Shown here: positions 32,330 through 44,898 of the stretch, in pieces | Numbering within the stretch: position 1 is the first letter of the stretch | Layout: each line of letters begins with the position of its first letter | DNA from: Mesocentrotus franciscanus | Lineage: Eukaryota > Echinodermata > Echinoidea > Camarodonta > Strongylocentrotidae | Direction of reading: 5' to 3' | Assembly (NCBI GenBank): GCA_037976565.1 | Contig: CP137672.1 | Location: forward strand, 20,360,335 to 20,424,334 | Length of the DNA stretch: 64,000 nt | Translations under genes and position numbers: made by a program | The notes under the pieces: model-generated | Seen by the model: the letters and a program-made list of their open reading frames with translations, nothing else | What the model was told of the DNA's origin: nothing | The model's database searches: none

Positions 32330-32945
32330 ACATCTAGTCTAGAATCCAACTTGTTACTGTTAGGTACTACAGACTAGACCCAACTCCTTAATTTAGATCT
32401 AATAACATACAGTACAAAGTCAGTTCAACTCCTTAATTTAGATCTTATAAAATACAGTACAAAGTCAGGAGTCTAGACCTAAATTCTAGGTCCACATGTA
32501 GGACTAGTCCTGCAGAAGAGAGCTGCATTAGGCTAGAAACTAGGTCTACATCTACCCTAGAATGCTAGATCTATCAAGTGTCATGTAGATCTAGACTAAA
32601 TCTACATCTAGATATAGATCTATATCAAGATCTAACATGTCTTGGGTCTAACAGTAACACTCTGTCTCTAGAGTCTAATTTTTGTCATAAAATGTTAACG
32701 TCAAAACAATGATCCTGTTGATTGTTATTATAAACAACAACAAAAGGCAAGTGAAACATAGTTTCCCTACTATGATTATGATACTGCATACCGCCTACGC
32801 GCTTCGCCCTACCGGCTAATACTAGTTATAGAATCTAGATCTGGTATATAATATTAATAGTACCGGCAGAATGCTAGAAATCGAAGTAGAATCTAGGTCT
32901 AGATTCTAAGTTCAAATCTACAACTAGTATAACTATAAGCACAAG
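32330..32945. repeat. CTAG/TAGATCTA-rich region
   Basis: Very dense in CTAG, TCTAGA and AGATCTA words. It includes a duplicated CAACTCCTTAATTTAGATCT plus ACAGTACAAAGTCAG block (about 32380-32420 and 32425-32470). No coding or structural RNA signal. Confidence 0.55.
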
Positions 32946-33324
32946 ACCCATCGGTAAACATAAAATGTGATGATTCCTAAGGCCGTGGTGGACATATATT
33001 GTTATCAACTGCAAGAATAAACTACATTAATGAATTTGTACCTGTCCTAAGTCCCTTACCGAATATTAAACGTCGGTAGACATTTACAGTTGAACCTGCA
33101 TGAATTAATATGAATGGGACTAAAATGAGTGAACCGGTGAAATTCGTCTACCTTTAGCCCAGTTGGGGAGAGATATATTTATTAATATTTATCTAAAATA
33201 TCGTTCGGTTTATAAACAAAAATTATTTGCCAAAAAATGAGAGGAATACTTTTCTTCTTCCAAAATAACAGAGTTTTTTATCAACGGAATTTATATTTTC
33301 AAAGAAAAACGGAATTTACTTAGA
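32946..33324. other. No gene recognised
   Basis: AT-rich sequence without long frames before the 3' end of LINE B. Confidence 0.5.
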
Positions 33325-33539
33325 CTACTTACTTATTTATTTATTTATTCGTGTCTTCTTTACAAAAGCAGGGTGGTCCCATTCAAGCCGCAAGGCCTGC
33401 TTTCCAAGGGAGCCCTGCTGTAACAAACAAATCACATTTCAAATATCTTACAATACACATAAAAATACACAAAATATACAATAAAAACATAATATAAACA
33501 AACTATAAAACATTTCATACAAATAGGAAATTAGATGAA

Positions 33540-33612
33540 AATGGAAGAGGAGGAGAGAGAGTAAACGAGAGAGAGAGAGAGAACGAAGAGAGAGAGAGAG
33601 AGAGAGAGGGTG
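33540..33612. repeat. (GA)n microsatellite
   Basis: Interrupted GA run in the 3' region of LINE B. Confidence 0.9.
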
Positions 33613-33652
33613 GTAGAAATACTTCTTGTAAGCGATCGCAAAATAGAAGAAG

Positions 33653-33975
33653 TCAATTAACCCACTTGAATTTCACGGACATTTCGCTTAAAAATGTGTA
33701 GTGAGGCGGAACATTTGGTAAGTATGGGTAGTGAGTTGAATAACTTTGCTGCTCTGTACGAGAAGGTCTGTTTTTTAAATCGGTTCTGGGTTTGGCAAGG
33801 TACAATTGGTGCATTGAACCTGATCTCGTGGGATACGGGTTAGCACTTTGAGGTAGAGCTTGTTTTAGATAAACAGGAGCAAGATTATTCAGGATTTTAT
33901 ACATAAGTACTTGATAATTGTATTCCAATCTGTGTTTGACGGATTGCAACCTTAAAGAATTTAACATAGATTGTA
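33653..33975 (-). pseudogene. LINE B C-terminal region
   Basis: In the frame after the shift: LNSLRLQSVKHRLEYNYQVL, MYKILNNLAPVYL and TRSGSMHQLYLAKPRTD, matching the usual C-terminal segment of Jockey/CR1-like RT proteins. It ends at 33653. Confidence 0.8.
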
Positions 33976-35132
33976 CAGGCGTATAATAATCTGCATCTAA
34001 TACTAAACGACAATATTTTTTTTTGACATTTCTGTAGTCGCTTTAAATCTTTCATTTTCAGTGATCCCCAAATAGTTGAACAATATTCAATGTGAGGAAG
34101 AATTAAAAAATAATATAAATGAGTAAATACACGTTTTGTCAAACAGTGCTTAGTCCTCCGCATACATATAAGCGAGTTCATAATCCTTTTAACAACATCA
34201 TTGACATGGGAAGACCAATCTAAGTTCTGATTGACAATAACACCCAGATATTTAAATGTCGTTACATTTTCTATAAGTTTACCATCCATTTGTATCTGTA
34301 ATTTGACTGGATTCTTCTTCCTTCGACTTGAAAATAACATAACTTTAGTTTTGTCTGTGTTAACAACTAGTCTATTTTCATTCAACCATTCACATAAAAC
34401 TAGTATGTCGTTTTGTAACTGGGTTTGAACACCTTGTACTCCATAACCAGAGGAGAAAATGGCAGTGTCACCTGCGTACAAAGAAATATTAGTATTTGAA
34501 TGCAAGGCTAGATCACATATGTCATTAATGTACATACAAAATAGTAGCGGGCCCAAAATTGAACCCTGCGGTACCCCAGAATGAACTGGGAGGAAATCAC
34601 TCATAATGCCCTTGTATGACACACATTGGTTTCTTCCCACTAGGTAAGACTCAAACCATGATAATCTGTTCCACTGATGCCGAAATAACAATTTTTTTTT
34701 AATAACAAGATCATGGGGGATGATATCAAACGCCTTTTTCAAGTCTAAGAAAACAGCACCGGTAAATCGCCCTTTGTCAAGGTTATCGTATAACAATTCA
34801 CATATCTCTGTTAAGCATGTTGAGGTGGAATGTTTACTCCTAAAACCGGACTGCCGATCGGACATCAATTCTTCATTATGAAGATATTCCATCAATTAAG
34901 AGTGGACTGCTCTTTCCAACACTTTGGAAACAGTGGACAAGAGGGAGATAGGACGAAAGTTACTTAGTTCGTGACTAGTCTTTGTTTTGGGAATAGGGAC
35001 TATGTTAGCCATCTTAAAGTCATTTGGGATACGCCCAGATTGTATTGACTGATTGAAAATACGAACAATAGGAATGGCAACCAATTGAGCACTAAGTTTC
35101 AACAATCTAGGGTGGAGGTCGTCAAGTCCCAC
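33975..35132 (-). pseudogene. LINE B reverse transcriptase with altered catalytic site
   Basis: Blocks in order: GLDDLHPRLLK, ANIVPIPKTK, FRPISLLSTVSKVLERAVHS, an in-frame TAA (34896-34898), then RQSGFRSKHST, FLDLKKAFDIIPHD, SGVPQGSILGPLLFCMYIND. The catalytic box reads YAGD at 34467-34478 instead of YADD, removing the first of the two paired metal-binding Asp residues. TTFKYLGVIVN and LPHIEYCSTIWG close the thumb. The frame is lost near 34000. Confidence 0.9.
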
Positions 35133-35218
35133 ATATTTCGAACAATCCAGGTTATTTAATTCTTTTTTAACAAATGCAGTGTTTATCTTTTTGAAAACGA
35201 AACTTGATTGTACTTTAC

Positions 35219-35849
35219 TTATATTAGTCTTTTAATAGCATTAACACCGTTATCTTTTATATCATGAGAGCCTTCTTCCCCATGAATCGATTGAAAGACA
35301 TTGCTGAACATTGTATTAAACTCTGTTGCTATTTTTAAAGGATCGGATACAATTTCGCCTTCGATTACTAAGTGTGAACATTGATTAGCCTTGTTATCAG
35401 GCAACAACTCTTTTACAATATTCCAGGATTCCTTCATATCTTTGCTACTCTCTGTTTCACCTCGATAATAAGCCTTTTTCAACTTTTTATTAAGGATATT
35501 AGCTTTGTTTCTCAATGAAGTATATTTCTTCCATAGAGCGGTAGTTTTATTTTCATTTCTGATATTGCATTTAATTGTATAAAATGGACTTTTGTTATAG
35601 TTTCTATCTCTTGCTAATTCTTTATAAGCCGAGGTTATCCATGGAGACCCTTTTAACCTTTTTACGCACTGATACATAGGGTGCATGTTTGTCAGAGAGT
35701 TTTAAAAAGACATCTCTAAACTTGTCCCACATAACATCAATATCAGTAACATTTATAAACATTTCATTCCAATCAATATCTTCAATATCATTGAGAAATG
35801 CATTTTCATTGAAAAATTGAAAAGAACGAAAGCGTGAAATTTGAGGCAA
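35219..35849 (-). pseudogene. LINE B linker between endonuclease and reverse transcriptase
   Basis: Two overlapping frames: one with WNEMF and KLSDKHAPY, the next with SPWITSAYKELARDRN, KKLKKAYYRG and the WNIVKELLP block. This is the standard basic linker (PWIT...K..R...KK..Y) of CR1/Jockey-type elements. Confidence 0.8.
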
Positions 35850-35867
35850 CGAAATGAGTGTTTTTAG

Positions 35868-36634
35868 TTATGTAACAACATATACTAAGGAATGGTCGCT
35901 AAACCCAATAGGCTGTACACCTGAGTGTAATTCTCTTAGTGCCTTTGATACAAAAATCAGATCAATCAGGCTTTTACTAAAAGGGGTCACACGAGTTGAC
36001 CTGTTAATGAGCTGCATTAAACCCAAAGATTCACCAATTTTAATTAACCTATTGGACAAAGAATTAACTGTTAGCATGTTACAATTTAAGTCACCCAGCA
36101 GTATTATTCTATCTGAGAGCGAAAATACTTGTTCTAGATTTTCCTCTAATTCTTCGAAAAGGGATACTAAAGAATTTGGTTTAAGATATATAATGCCCAC
36201 ATGCAAACTAGCTTCATTTCTAGGCTTTAATTCAATCCACAGTAATTCTAAGCCTTCGCATTCTAAGTCTTGCCTCCTTATATAAGGTACACTATTTAGA
36301 ATGTAACAACACCTCCTCTTAAATAGTCTCTGTCTTTCCTCTCCAGATTATAACCATCTATACAACATATATTACTACCAATAGTCTCGTCTAACCATGT
36401 TTCAGATAACGATATAAAATCGTAATCATAGCGTTTTACAAAACGGTTAATGTCAGCCGTTTTATTACGAAGGCTTCTTACATTTAAATGAGCAACGTTA
36501 AGCCCCTTTTCACTGGGAAATGAAAAATCAGCATGGTTCAACTCACCCACATCTTGATTTGACATGATAACATTACTACCAGACAAATCTTTGTTTGTCT
36601 CTTGTTCATAATCTATATCATATAGAAAAGGCAA
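35868..36634 (-). pseudogene. LINE B endonuclease
   Basis: Begins GLNVAHLNVRSLRNK, then LSETWLD (catalytic Glu), GYNLERKDR and RGGV. A frameshift near 36300 leads into LHVGIIYLKPN, LLGDLNCN (Asp-Leu-Asn motif), then STRVTPFSKSLIDLIF and FSDHSLVY, the terminal Asp-His. All main APE-type endonuclease motifs are present, though split over two frames. Confidence 0.85.
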
Positions 36635-36640
36635 TTGGGA

Positions 36641-36930
36641 AAATAAAGATCTTGTACACTGCCAATTAACTTACTTTTCAAGGACCTCACTTGCAGTAAT
36701 TTAGCGATGCCATTTTGTGGTTGATTTACCCCAAATTGACTAGCCTTGATTACAGAGCCCTAAAAATCTATTTTAGCTTATTTATTTATTTTTTTTTTAA
36801 ATGGGAGTGTAGCATACTGGTTAACGCCATCTACGTCTTCTTTTGGACAACTGCACGTAAACGAATGGACTTGATTAACGATAGTCAGCGACTTAATCTC
36901 TACATGGTCAGCGCGCGCTAGCGTTCGCGA
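36641..36930. other. No gene recognised
   Basis: Spacer between LINE B and the 1.65-kb-type repeats; contains a T-rich run and a weak pol III A-box-like stretch near 36805. Confidence 0.4.
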
Positions 36931-38270
36931 AACAGACAACTCCGTACAAATTGCTTTGGATAGTCCGAGAGATGCTCTTTCGTTTGAGACGTAGAAACAT
37001 GGCGTCATTGCACGCATATCGTTCTGACACGATTGCATTTCTGGTTGCAATGACGATCCTCGTCATTGCATTGTTTTCGTTCACATTCTGCCCCATTAAT
37101 ATTCTTCTTTTCCTTAGTGTTTTCGTCAGGAAATCGCATTCGTTTTGCACGAAGTGCTTGTTATTCCTAGTTAGGTGCTTTCCTCATGTCCTTTTCCTTT
37201 CAAAGTAGGCATCATCTCTAGCATCTCATCCAGGTCACTACATTCTTCGATTTTCAAAATCACTCATGCATAACCGTCCAGGCGCCATTTTGTCCGTTTC
37301 TGGTCTATTTTAAGGCCTTTCTTTCTTCCTTCCTATCTCCACCATCCTAGATCCTACAAACTTCTAACAAATTCCTCTAGATAGTTCAAGAGATGTTCTT
37401 TCATCTGCGATGTATAACCTGCCCTTCAAAATGCCATCTTCGTACTCGAAATTCAAATCTGAAACCGACTCCGTCAAAAATCTATCAAATTCTTGAAAAG
37501 TGGACCCCTAAAAATCTAAAACTGCCATAACTTTCTCATATGAATTCCGTTTTGTTTTTAAATCTCACAGTATCTTTATCCCATGATTGCCCATAGCCAT
37601 GCCAAATTTCACGCTCCAATGGCTATGCAAAAAATAAAAAGCGCCCTCTAGAGAGCTGGGAATAGGCTTTCCCTCTGTGGCCGTATCTCTATTGTGTCTT
37701 GGCAAACCCGTACCTTTTTTGGATTTAGATACTTGAAGATATGCCCTTTCCAGCCATATACCAAATTAGATACCCTAACACTGACCAAATTTGAGGAATC
37801 TGCCCTCCTAATTCGCCATTTTCAAGAAAATTCCGAAAAAACTTCAACTTGCTCTAAAATGGCGATCTTTATACCAATTTCAATGAAACTTGGCAGACAT
37901 ATGTATCCATACACGTGACAACTGTCTGCCAAGTTTGGTAAATTCTGACGACGTCAGCGCAAAGTTATCACCAAAAAATGACGAATTTACTATGCATTAC
38001 GTAATAGCGCGTTTAATGCGTGCAGTACATTGCGCGCAGATAACAATGATGTGAAACTGACTGCAACAAAGTGCCCTTTCGAATGATACCAAACACGTTA
38101 TGTGTTATCACAGAAATATTTGAGTAAATTGCGTTTGAACAAGGGTCACTATACGACTTCTGCAGAGTTTCCACCAAGTTATAACACGTATCGGCTATGA
38201 CGTCATTTTTTCAGACTGCTTTTTGCCCCCTACCATCCTTTTTTGTCCTTGAAATTTTGCAAGCGTATTC
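36931..38270. repeat. 1.65-kb satellite-like family, array A, partial first unit
   Basis: Starts within the unit at CAAATTGCT-TGGATAGTCC and runs to the first TGGGTGGCCA anchor. It has a perfect 14-bp inverted repeat, AAACTTGGCAGACA (37886-37899) / TGTCTGCCAAGTTT (37923-37936), a TGACGTCA at 38198-38205, and a CATAGCCAT/ATGGCTATG hairpin near 37594. Confidence 0.85.
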
Positions 38271-39921
38271 TGGGTGGCCAAACGCAGGGCCCCTCGAAGC
38301 CGAATTTTAAAAATTCGTCAAGGGGGCCATGTTAGACGCCATTTTATACTCTGCATGATTGTGTTTGTATGGGCGGCCGTTCGTGTCAAAGCACGCGTCG
38401 CCACATGTTCATCATGCACCAAATCCCATTGGTTTGCACGCAGCCCTTTCAAGTCTAGGTCCCTTCCTCTAATACAATTCCCTTCAAACTTCGTAGGCGT
38501 ATAGTCTCTAGCATTCCTTCAAGGTCACTGAATTCTTCGTTCTCGGAAACCCTCATGCGTGACCGTCCAAGCGCCATTTTGTCCGTTTCGGGCCGTTTTG
38601 GTGGCCTATTTCTTTCGCCCTACCTATCTCCACTATCATAGAAGCTACAGACTTCTTACAAATTGCTCTGAATAGTCCGAGAGAAGCTCTTTCGTTTGAC
38701 ACGTAGAAACATGGCGTCATTGCACGCATATCGTTGTGACACGATTGCATTTCTAGTATTCTTATTTTCCTCGTCAGGAAATCACATTCGTTTTGCACGT
38801 AGTACTTGTTATTCCTAGTTAGGTACTTTCCTCATTTCCTTTTCCTTTCAAATTTCGTAGGCATCATTTCTAGCATCTCATCCAGGTCACTACATTCTTC
38901 GATTTTCGAAACCACTCATGCATAATCGTCCAGGTGCCATTTTGTCCATTGCTGGTCCATTTTAAGGCCTTTCTTTCTTCCTTCCTATCTCCACTATCCT
39001 AGATCCTACAAACTTCTAACAAATTCCTCTAGATAGTCTAAGAGATGTTCTTTTATCTGCGACGTATAACCTGACCTCCAATATGCCATCTTTGTACTCG
39101 AAATTTAAATCTGAAACCGACTCCGTCAAAAATCTTTAAAATTCTTGAAAAATGGACCCCTACAAATTTAAAACTGCCATACCTTTTTCATATGAATTCC
39201 GTTTTGTTTTTAAATCTCACAGTATCTTTATCTTATTATTGCACATAGCCATGCCAAATTTCACGCTCCATTGGCTATGCAAAAAATAAATAGCGCCCTC
39301 TAAAGTTCTTGGTATTGGCTTTTTTTCTGTGGCCGTATCTCCATCGTTTCTGGCCAAACCCGTTCCTTTTTTAGATTTAGATACTTGAAGATATGCCCTT
39401 TCTAGCCATATACAAAAATATATACCCTAACGCTGACCAAATTTGAGAAAATTGCCCTCCAAATTCGCCATTTTCAAGAAGATTCCGAAAAAATTCAACT
39501 TGCTCTAAAATGGCGATCTTTATACCTACATCAATGCAACTTGGCAGACATATGTATCCATATACGTGACAACTGTTTGCTAAGTTTAGTAAAATTCGAT
39601 GATTTCAGCGCAAAGTTATCGCCAAAAATGATGATTTTACTATGCATTACGTAATAGCGCGCTACATGCGAGCGGTACATTGTGCGCAGATTGCAATGGT
39701 GTCAAACTACCCGCAATAAAATGCCCTTTTAGATCATACCAAACACGGTATATATTCACACAGAAAATTTCGAGTAAATCGCATTTGAACGAGGGTCACT
39801 AAACGAATTCGGCTGAGTTTCCGCCAAGTTATAACACGTATCGGCTATGACGTCATTTTTTCAGACTGCTTTTCGCCCCCCTACCATCCTTTTTTTTCCT
39901 TGAAATTTTGCAAGCGTATTC
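38271..39921. repeat. 1.65-kb family, array A, unit 1
   Basis: 1651 bp, nearly identical to the next two units. Each unit holds two diverged forms of the same roughly 330-bp block (GTAGTGCTTG... to AGAGATG-TCTTTC). One runs from about 38380 to 38700 and the other from about 38790 to 39060. The 76-81-codon frames on both strands recur only because the DNA is copied. Confidence 0.9.
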
Positions 39922-41571
39922 TGGGTGGCCAAACGCAGGGCCCCTCGAAGCCGAATTTTAAAAATTCGCCAAGGGGGCCATGTTAGACGCCATTTTATAC
40001 TCTGCATGATTGCGTTTGTATGGGCGGCCGTTCGTGTCAAAGCACGCGTCGCCACATGTTCATCATGCACCAAATCCCATTGGTTTGCACGCAGCCCTTT
40101 CAAGTCTAGGTCCCTTCCTCTAATACAATTCCCTTCAAACTTCGTAGGCGTATAGTCTCTAGCATTCCTTCAAGGTCACTGAATTCTTCGTTCTCGGAAA
40201 CCCTCATGCGTGACCGTCCAAGCGCCATTTTGTCCGTTTCGGGCCGTTTTGGTGGCCTATTTCTTTCGCCCTACCTATCTCCACTATCATAGAAGCTACA
40301 GACTTCTTACAAATTGCTCTGAATAGTCCGAGAGAAGCTCTTTCGTTTGACACGTAGAAACATGGCGTCATTGCACGCATATCGTTGTGACACGATTGCA
40401 TTTCTAGTATTCTTATTTTCCTCGTCAGGAAATCACATTCGTTTTGCACGTAGTACTTGTTATTCCTAGTTAGGTACTTTCCTCATTTCCTTTTCCTTTC
40501 AAATTTCGTAGGCATCATTTCTAGCATCTCATCCAGGTCACTACATTCTTCGATTTTCGAAATCACTCATGCATAATCGTCCAGGTGCCATTTTGTTCAT
40601 TGCTGGTCCATTTTAAGGCCTTTCTTTCTTCCTTCCTATCTCCACTATCCTAGATCCTACAAACTTCTAACAAATTCCTCTAGATAGTCTAAGAGATGTT
40701 CTTTTATCTGCGACGTATAACCTGACCTCCAATATGCCATCTTTGTACTCGAAATTTAAATCTGAAACCGACTCCGTCAAAAATCTTTAAAATTCTTGAA
40801 AAATGGACCCTACAAATTTAAAACTGCCATACCTTTTTCATATGAATTCCGTTTTGTTTTTAAATCTCACAGTATCTTTATCTCATTATTGCACATAGCC
40901 ATGCCAAATTTCACGCTCCATTGGCTATGCAAAAAATAAATAGCGCCCTCTAAAGTTCTTGGTATTGGCTTTTTTTCTGTGGCCGTATCTCCATCGTTTC
41001 TGGCCAAACCCGTTCCTTTTTTAGATTTAGATACTTGAAGATATGCCCTTTCTAGCCATATACAAAAATATATACCCTAACGCTGACCAAATTTGAGAAA
41101 ATTGCCCTCCAAATTCGCCATTTTCAAGAAGATTCCGAAAAAATTCAACTTGCTCTAAAATGGCGATCTTTATACCTACATCAATGCAACTTGGCAGACA
41201 TATGTATCCATATACGTGACAACTGTTTGCTAAGTTTAGTAAAATTCGATGATTTCAGCGCAAAGTTATCGCCAAAAATGATGATTTTACTATGCATTAC
41301 GTAATAGCGCGCTCCATGCGAGCGGTACATTGTGCGCAGATTGCAATGGTGTCAAACTACCCGCAATAAAATGCCCTTTTAGATCATACCAAACACGGTA
41401 TATATTCACACAGAAAATTTCGAGTAAATCGCATTTGAACGAGGGTCACTAAACGAATTCGGCTGAGTTTCCGCCAAGTTATAACACGTATCGGCTATGA
41501 CGTCATTTTTTCAGACTGCTTTTCGCCCCCCTACCATCCTTTTTTTTCCTTGAAATTTTGCAAGCGTATTC
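39922..41571. repeat. 1.65-kb family, array A, unit 2
   Basis: 1650 bp; differs from units 1 and 3 at only a few positions, indicating recent amplification or ongoing homogenisation. Confidence 0.9.
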
Positions 41572-43224
41572 TGGGTGGCCAAACGCAGGGCCCCTCGAAG
41601 CCGAATTTTAAAAATTCGCCAAGGGGGCCATGTTAGACGCCATTTTATACTCTGCATGATTGCGTTTGTATGGGCGGCCGTTCGTGTCAAAGCACGCGTC
41701 GCCACATGTTCATCATGCACCAAATCCCATTGGTTTGCACGCAGCCCTTTCAAGTCTAGGTCCCTTCCTCTAATACAATTCCCTTCAAACTTCGTAGGCG
41801 TATAGTCTCTAGCATTCCTTCAAGGTCACTGAATTCTTCGTTCTCGGAAACCCTCATGCGTGACCGTCCAAGCGCCATTTTGTCCGTTTCGGGCCGTTTT
41901 GGTGGCCTATTTCTTTCGCCCTACCTATCTCCACTATCATAGAAGCTACAGACTTCTTACAAATTGCTCTGAATAGTCCGAGAGAAGCTCTTTCGTTTGA
42001 CACGTAGAAACATGGCGTCATTGCACGCATATCGTTGTGACACGATTGCATTTCTAGTATTCTTATTTTCCTCGTCAGGAAATCACATTCGTTTTGCACG
42101 TAGTACTTGTTATTCCTAGTTAGGTACTTTCCTCATTTCCTTTTCCTTTCAAATTTCGTAGGCATCATTTCTAGCATCTCATCCAGGTCACTACATTCTT
42201 CGATTTTCGAAATCACTCATGCATAATCGTCCAGGTGCCATTTTGTTCATTGCTGGTCCATTTTAAGGCCTTTCTTTCTTCCTTCCTATCTCCACTATCC
42301 TAGATCCTACAAACTTCTAACAAATTCCTCTAGATAGTCTAAGAGATGTTCTTTTATCTGCGACGTATAACCTGACCTCCAATATGCCATCTTTGTACTC
42401 GAAATTTAAATCTGAAACCGACTCCGTCAAAAATCTTTAAAATTCTTGAAAAATGGACCCCTACAAATTTAAAACTGCCATACCTTTTTCATATGAATTC
42501 CGTTTTGTTTTTAAATCTCACAGTATCTTTATCTCATTATTGCACATAGCCATGCCAAATTTCACGCTCCATTGGCTATGCAAAAAATAAATAGCGCCCT
42601 CTAAAGTTCTTGGTATTGGCTTTTTTTCTGTGGCCGTATCTCCATCGTTTCTGGCCAAACCCGTTCCTTTTTTAGATTTAGATACTTGAAGATATGCCCT
42701 TTCTAGCCATATACAAAAATATATACCCTAACGCTGACCAAATTTGAGAAAATTGCCCTCCAAATTCGCCATTTTCAAGAAGATTCCGAAAAAAATTCAA
42801 CTTGCTCTAAAATGGCGATCTTTATACCTACATCAATGCAACTTGGCAGACATATGTATCCATATACGTGACAACTGTTTGCTAAGTTTAGTAAAATTCG
42901 ATGATTTCAGCGCAAAGTTATCGCCAAAAATGATGATTTTACTATGCATTACGTAATAGCGCGCTCCATGCGAGCGGTACATTGTGCGCAGATTGCAATG
43001 GTGTCAAACTACCCGCAATAAAATGCCCTTTTAGATCATACCAAACACGGTATATATTCACACAGAAAATTTCGAGTAAATCGCATTTGAACGAGGGTCA
43101 CTAAACGAATTCGGCTGAGTTTCCGCCAAGTTATAACACGTATCGGCTATGACGTCATTTTTTCAGACTGCTTTTCGCCCCCCTACCGTCCCTTTTTTTT
43201 CCTTGAAATTTTGCAAGCGTATTT
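41572..43224. repeat. 1.65-kb family, array A, unit 3
   Basis: 1653 bp, nearly identical to unit 2 through most of its length, including GCGCGCTCCATGCGAG (unit 1 has CTACATG there). Divergence rises near its right end. Confidence 0.9.
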
Positions 43225-44898
43225 TGGGTGGCCAAACGCAGGGCCTCTAGAAGACGGATTTTTAAAATTCGCCAAGGGGGCCATTTTAGACGCCATTTTA
43301 TACTCTACATGATTATGTTAGTATATGGACGGCCGTTAGTGCCACAGCACGCGTCATCACGTTTTCATCATGCACCCAAATCCCATTGGTTTTGCACGCA
43401 GTGTTTGCGAGCCCTTTCTAGGTCCCTTCCTCTATCCAAATTCCGTTCAAACTTCGTAGGCATAGTCTCTAGCATCCCATTAAGGTCATTAAAATGTTCG
43501 TTCTCCGGAATCACACATGCGCGACCGTCCAGGCGCCATTTGGTCCGTTTCGGGCCGTTTTTGAGGCCTTCCTTTCGCCCTACCTATCTCCAGTTTCACA
43601 AAAGCTACAGACTTCGTAAAAATTGCTCTGGACAGTCCGAAAGATGCTCTTTCGTTTGACACGTAGAAACATGGCGTCATTGCACGCATATCGTACTGAC
43701 ACGATTGCATTTCTAGTATTCTTCTTCTTCGTCTTAGTTTTTATCGTCCGGAAATCCCATTCGTTTTGCACTTAGTGCTTGTTATTCCTAGTTAGGTTCT
43801 TTCCTTATGTCCCTTTCCTTTCAAATTTCATATGCATACTCTCTAGCATCTCATCAAGGTCACTACATTCTTCGATTTTCGAAATCAGTCATGCATAACC
43901 GTCCAGGCGCCATTTTGTCCGTTTCTGGTCGGTTTTAAGGCATTTCTTTCTTCCTTCCTATCTCCACTATCCTAGATCCTACAAACTTCTATCAAATTCC
44001 TGTAGATAGTCTAAGAGATGTTCTTTCATCTGCGATGAATAAACTGACCTTCAACATGTCATCTTTGTACTCAAAATTCAAATCTGAAACTGACTCCGTC
44101 AAAAATCTCTCCAAATTCTTGAAAAATGGACCCCTAAAAATCTAAAACTGCCATACCTTTTTCATATGAATTCCGTTTTGTTTTTAAATCTCACAGTATC
44201 TTGAGCTCATAATTGCACATAGCCATGCCAAATTTCATGCTCCAATGGCTATGCAAAAATAAATAGCGCCCTCTAAAGTTCTGGGAATTGCTCTCTTTCT
44301 GTGGCCGTATCTCTATTGTGTCTTCGCAAAACCGTACCCTTTTTTGGATTTAGATACTTGAAGATATGCCCTTTCCAGCCAAATAAATAATTATATACCC
44401 TGACACTGACCGACTTTGCGCAAAATGCCCTCCAAATATGCAGTTTTCAAGAAAATTGCGAAAAAACTTCAACTTGCTCTAAAATTATGATCCTTATATC
44501 TACGTCAATGAAACTTGGCAGACACATGTATCCATATACGTGACAACTGTCTGCAAAGTTTGGTAAATTCTGACGACGTCAGCGCAAAGTTATCGCTAAA
44601 AATGATGAATTTTACTATGCATTACGTAATAGCCCGTTTCATGCGTACAGTACATTGCGCGCAGATGGTTTCAATGGTTTCAAACTGACGACAATGAAGT
44701 GCCCTTTCGAATGATACCAAATACGTTACATGTTATCACAGAAATATTTGAGTAAATTGCGTTTGAACAAGGGTCACTATACGAAATCTGCTAAGTTTCT
44801 GCCAAGTTATAACACGTATCGGCTATGACGTCATTTTTTCAGACTGCTTTTCGCCCCTACCGTCCTCTTTTTTTCCTTGAAATTTTGCAAACATAATC
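43225..44898. repeat. 1.65-kb family, array A, unit 4 (diverged)
   Basis: 1674 bp and clearly more diverged than units 1-3. Units 1-3 thus form a young core flanked by older copies, the usual satellite pattern of homogenised centre and decayed edges. Confidence 0.85.

Larger units (their letters stand above)
33325..36640 (-). mobile_element. Nearly complete but inactive CR1/Jockey-like LINE (LINE B)
   Basis: Endonuclease, linker, reverse transcriptase and C-terminal region follow in order on the minus strand over 3.3 kb. The 3' end (low coordinates) has a hairpin-capable GCAGGG...CCCTGC block (about 33370-33416) and an (AATA)n tail at about 33335-33350, typical of CR1-like elements with microsatellite tails. 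Several frameshifts, one in-frame TAA and a changed RT catalytic motif make it inactive. It differs from LINE A in its motifs, so it is another family. Confidence 0.9.

Noticed and set aside
38553..38798. 81-codon minus frame, identical at 40204 and 41854, as a conserved protein
   Set aside because: It lies in near-identical satellite units; the equivalent frame is broken or different in diverged units, and no domain is present.
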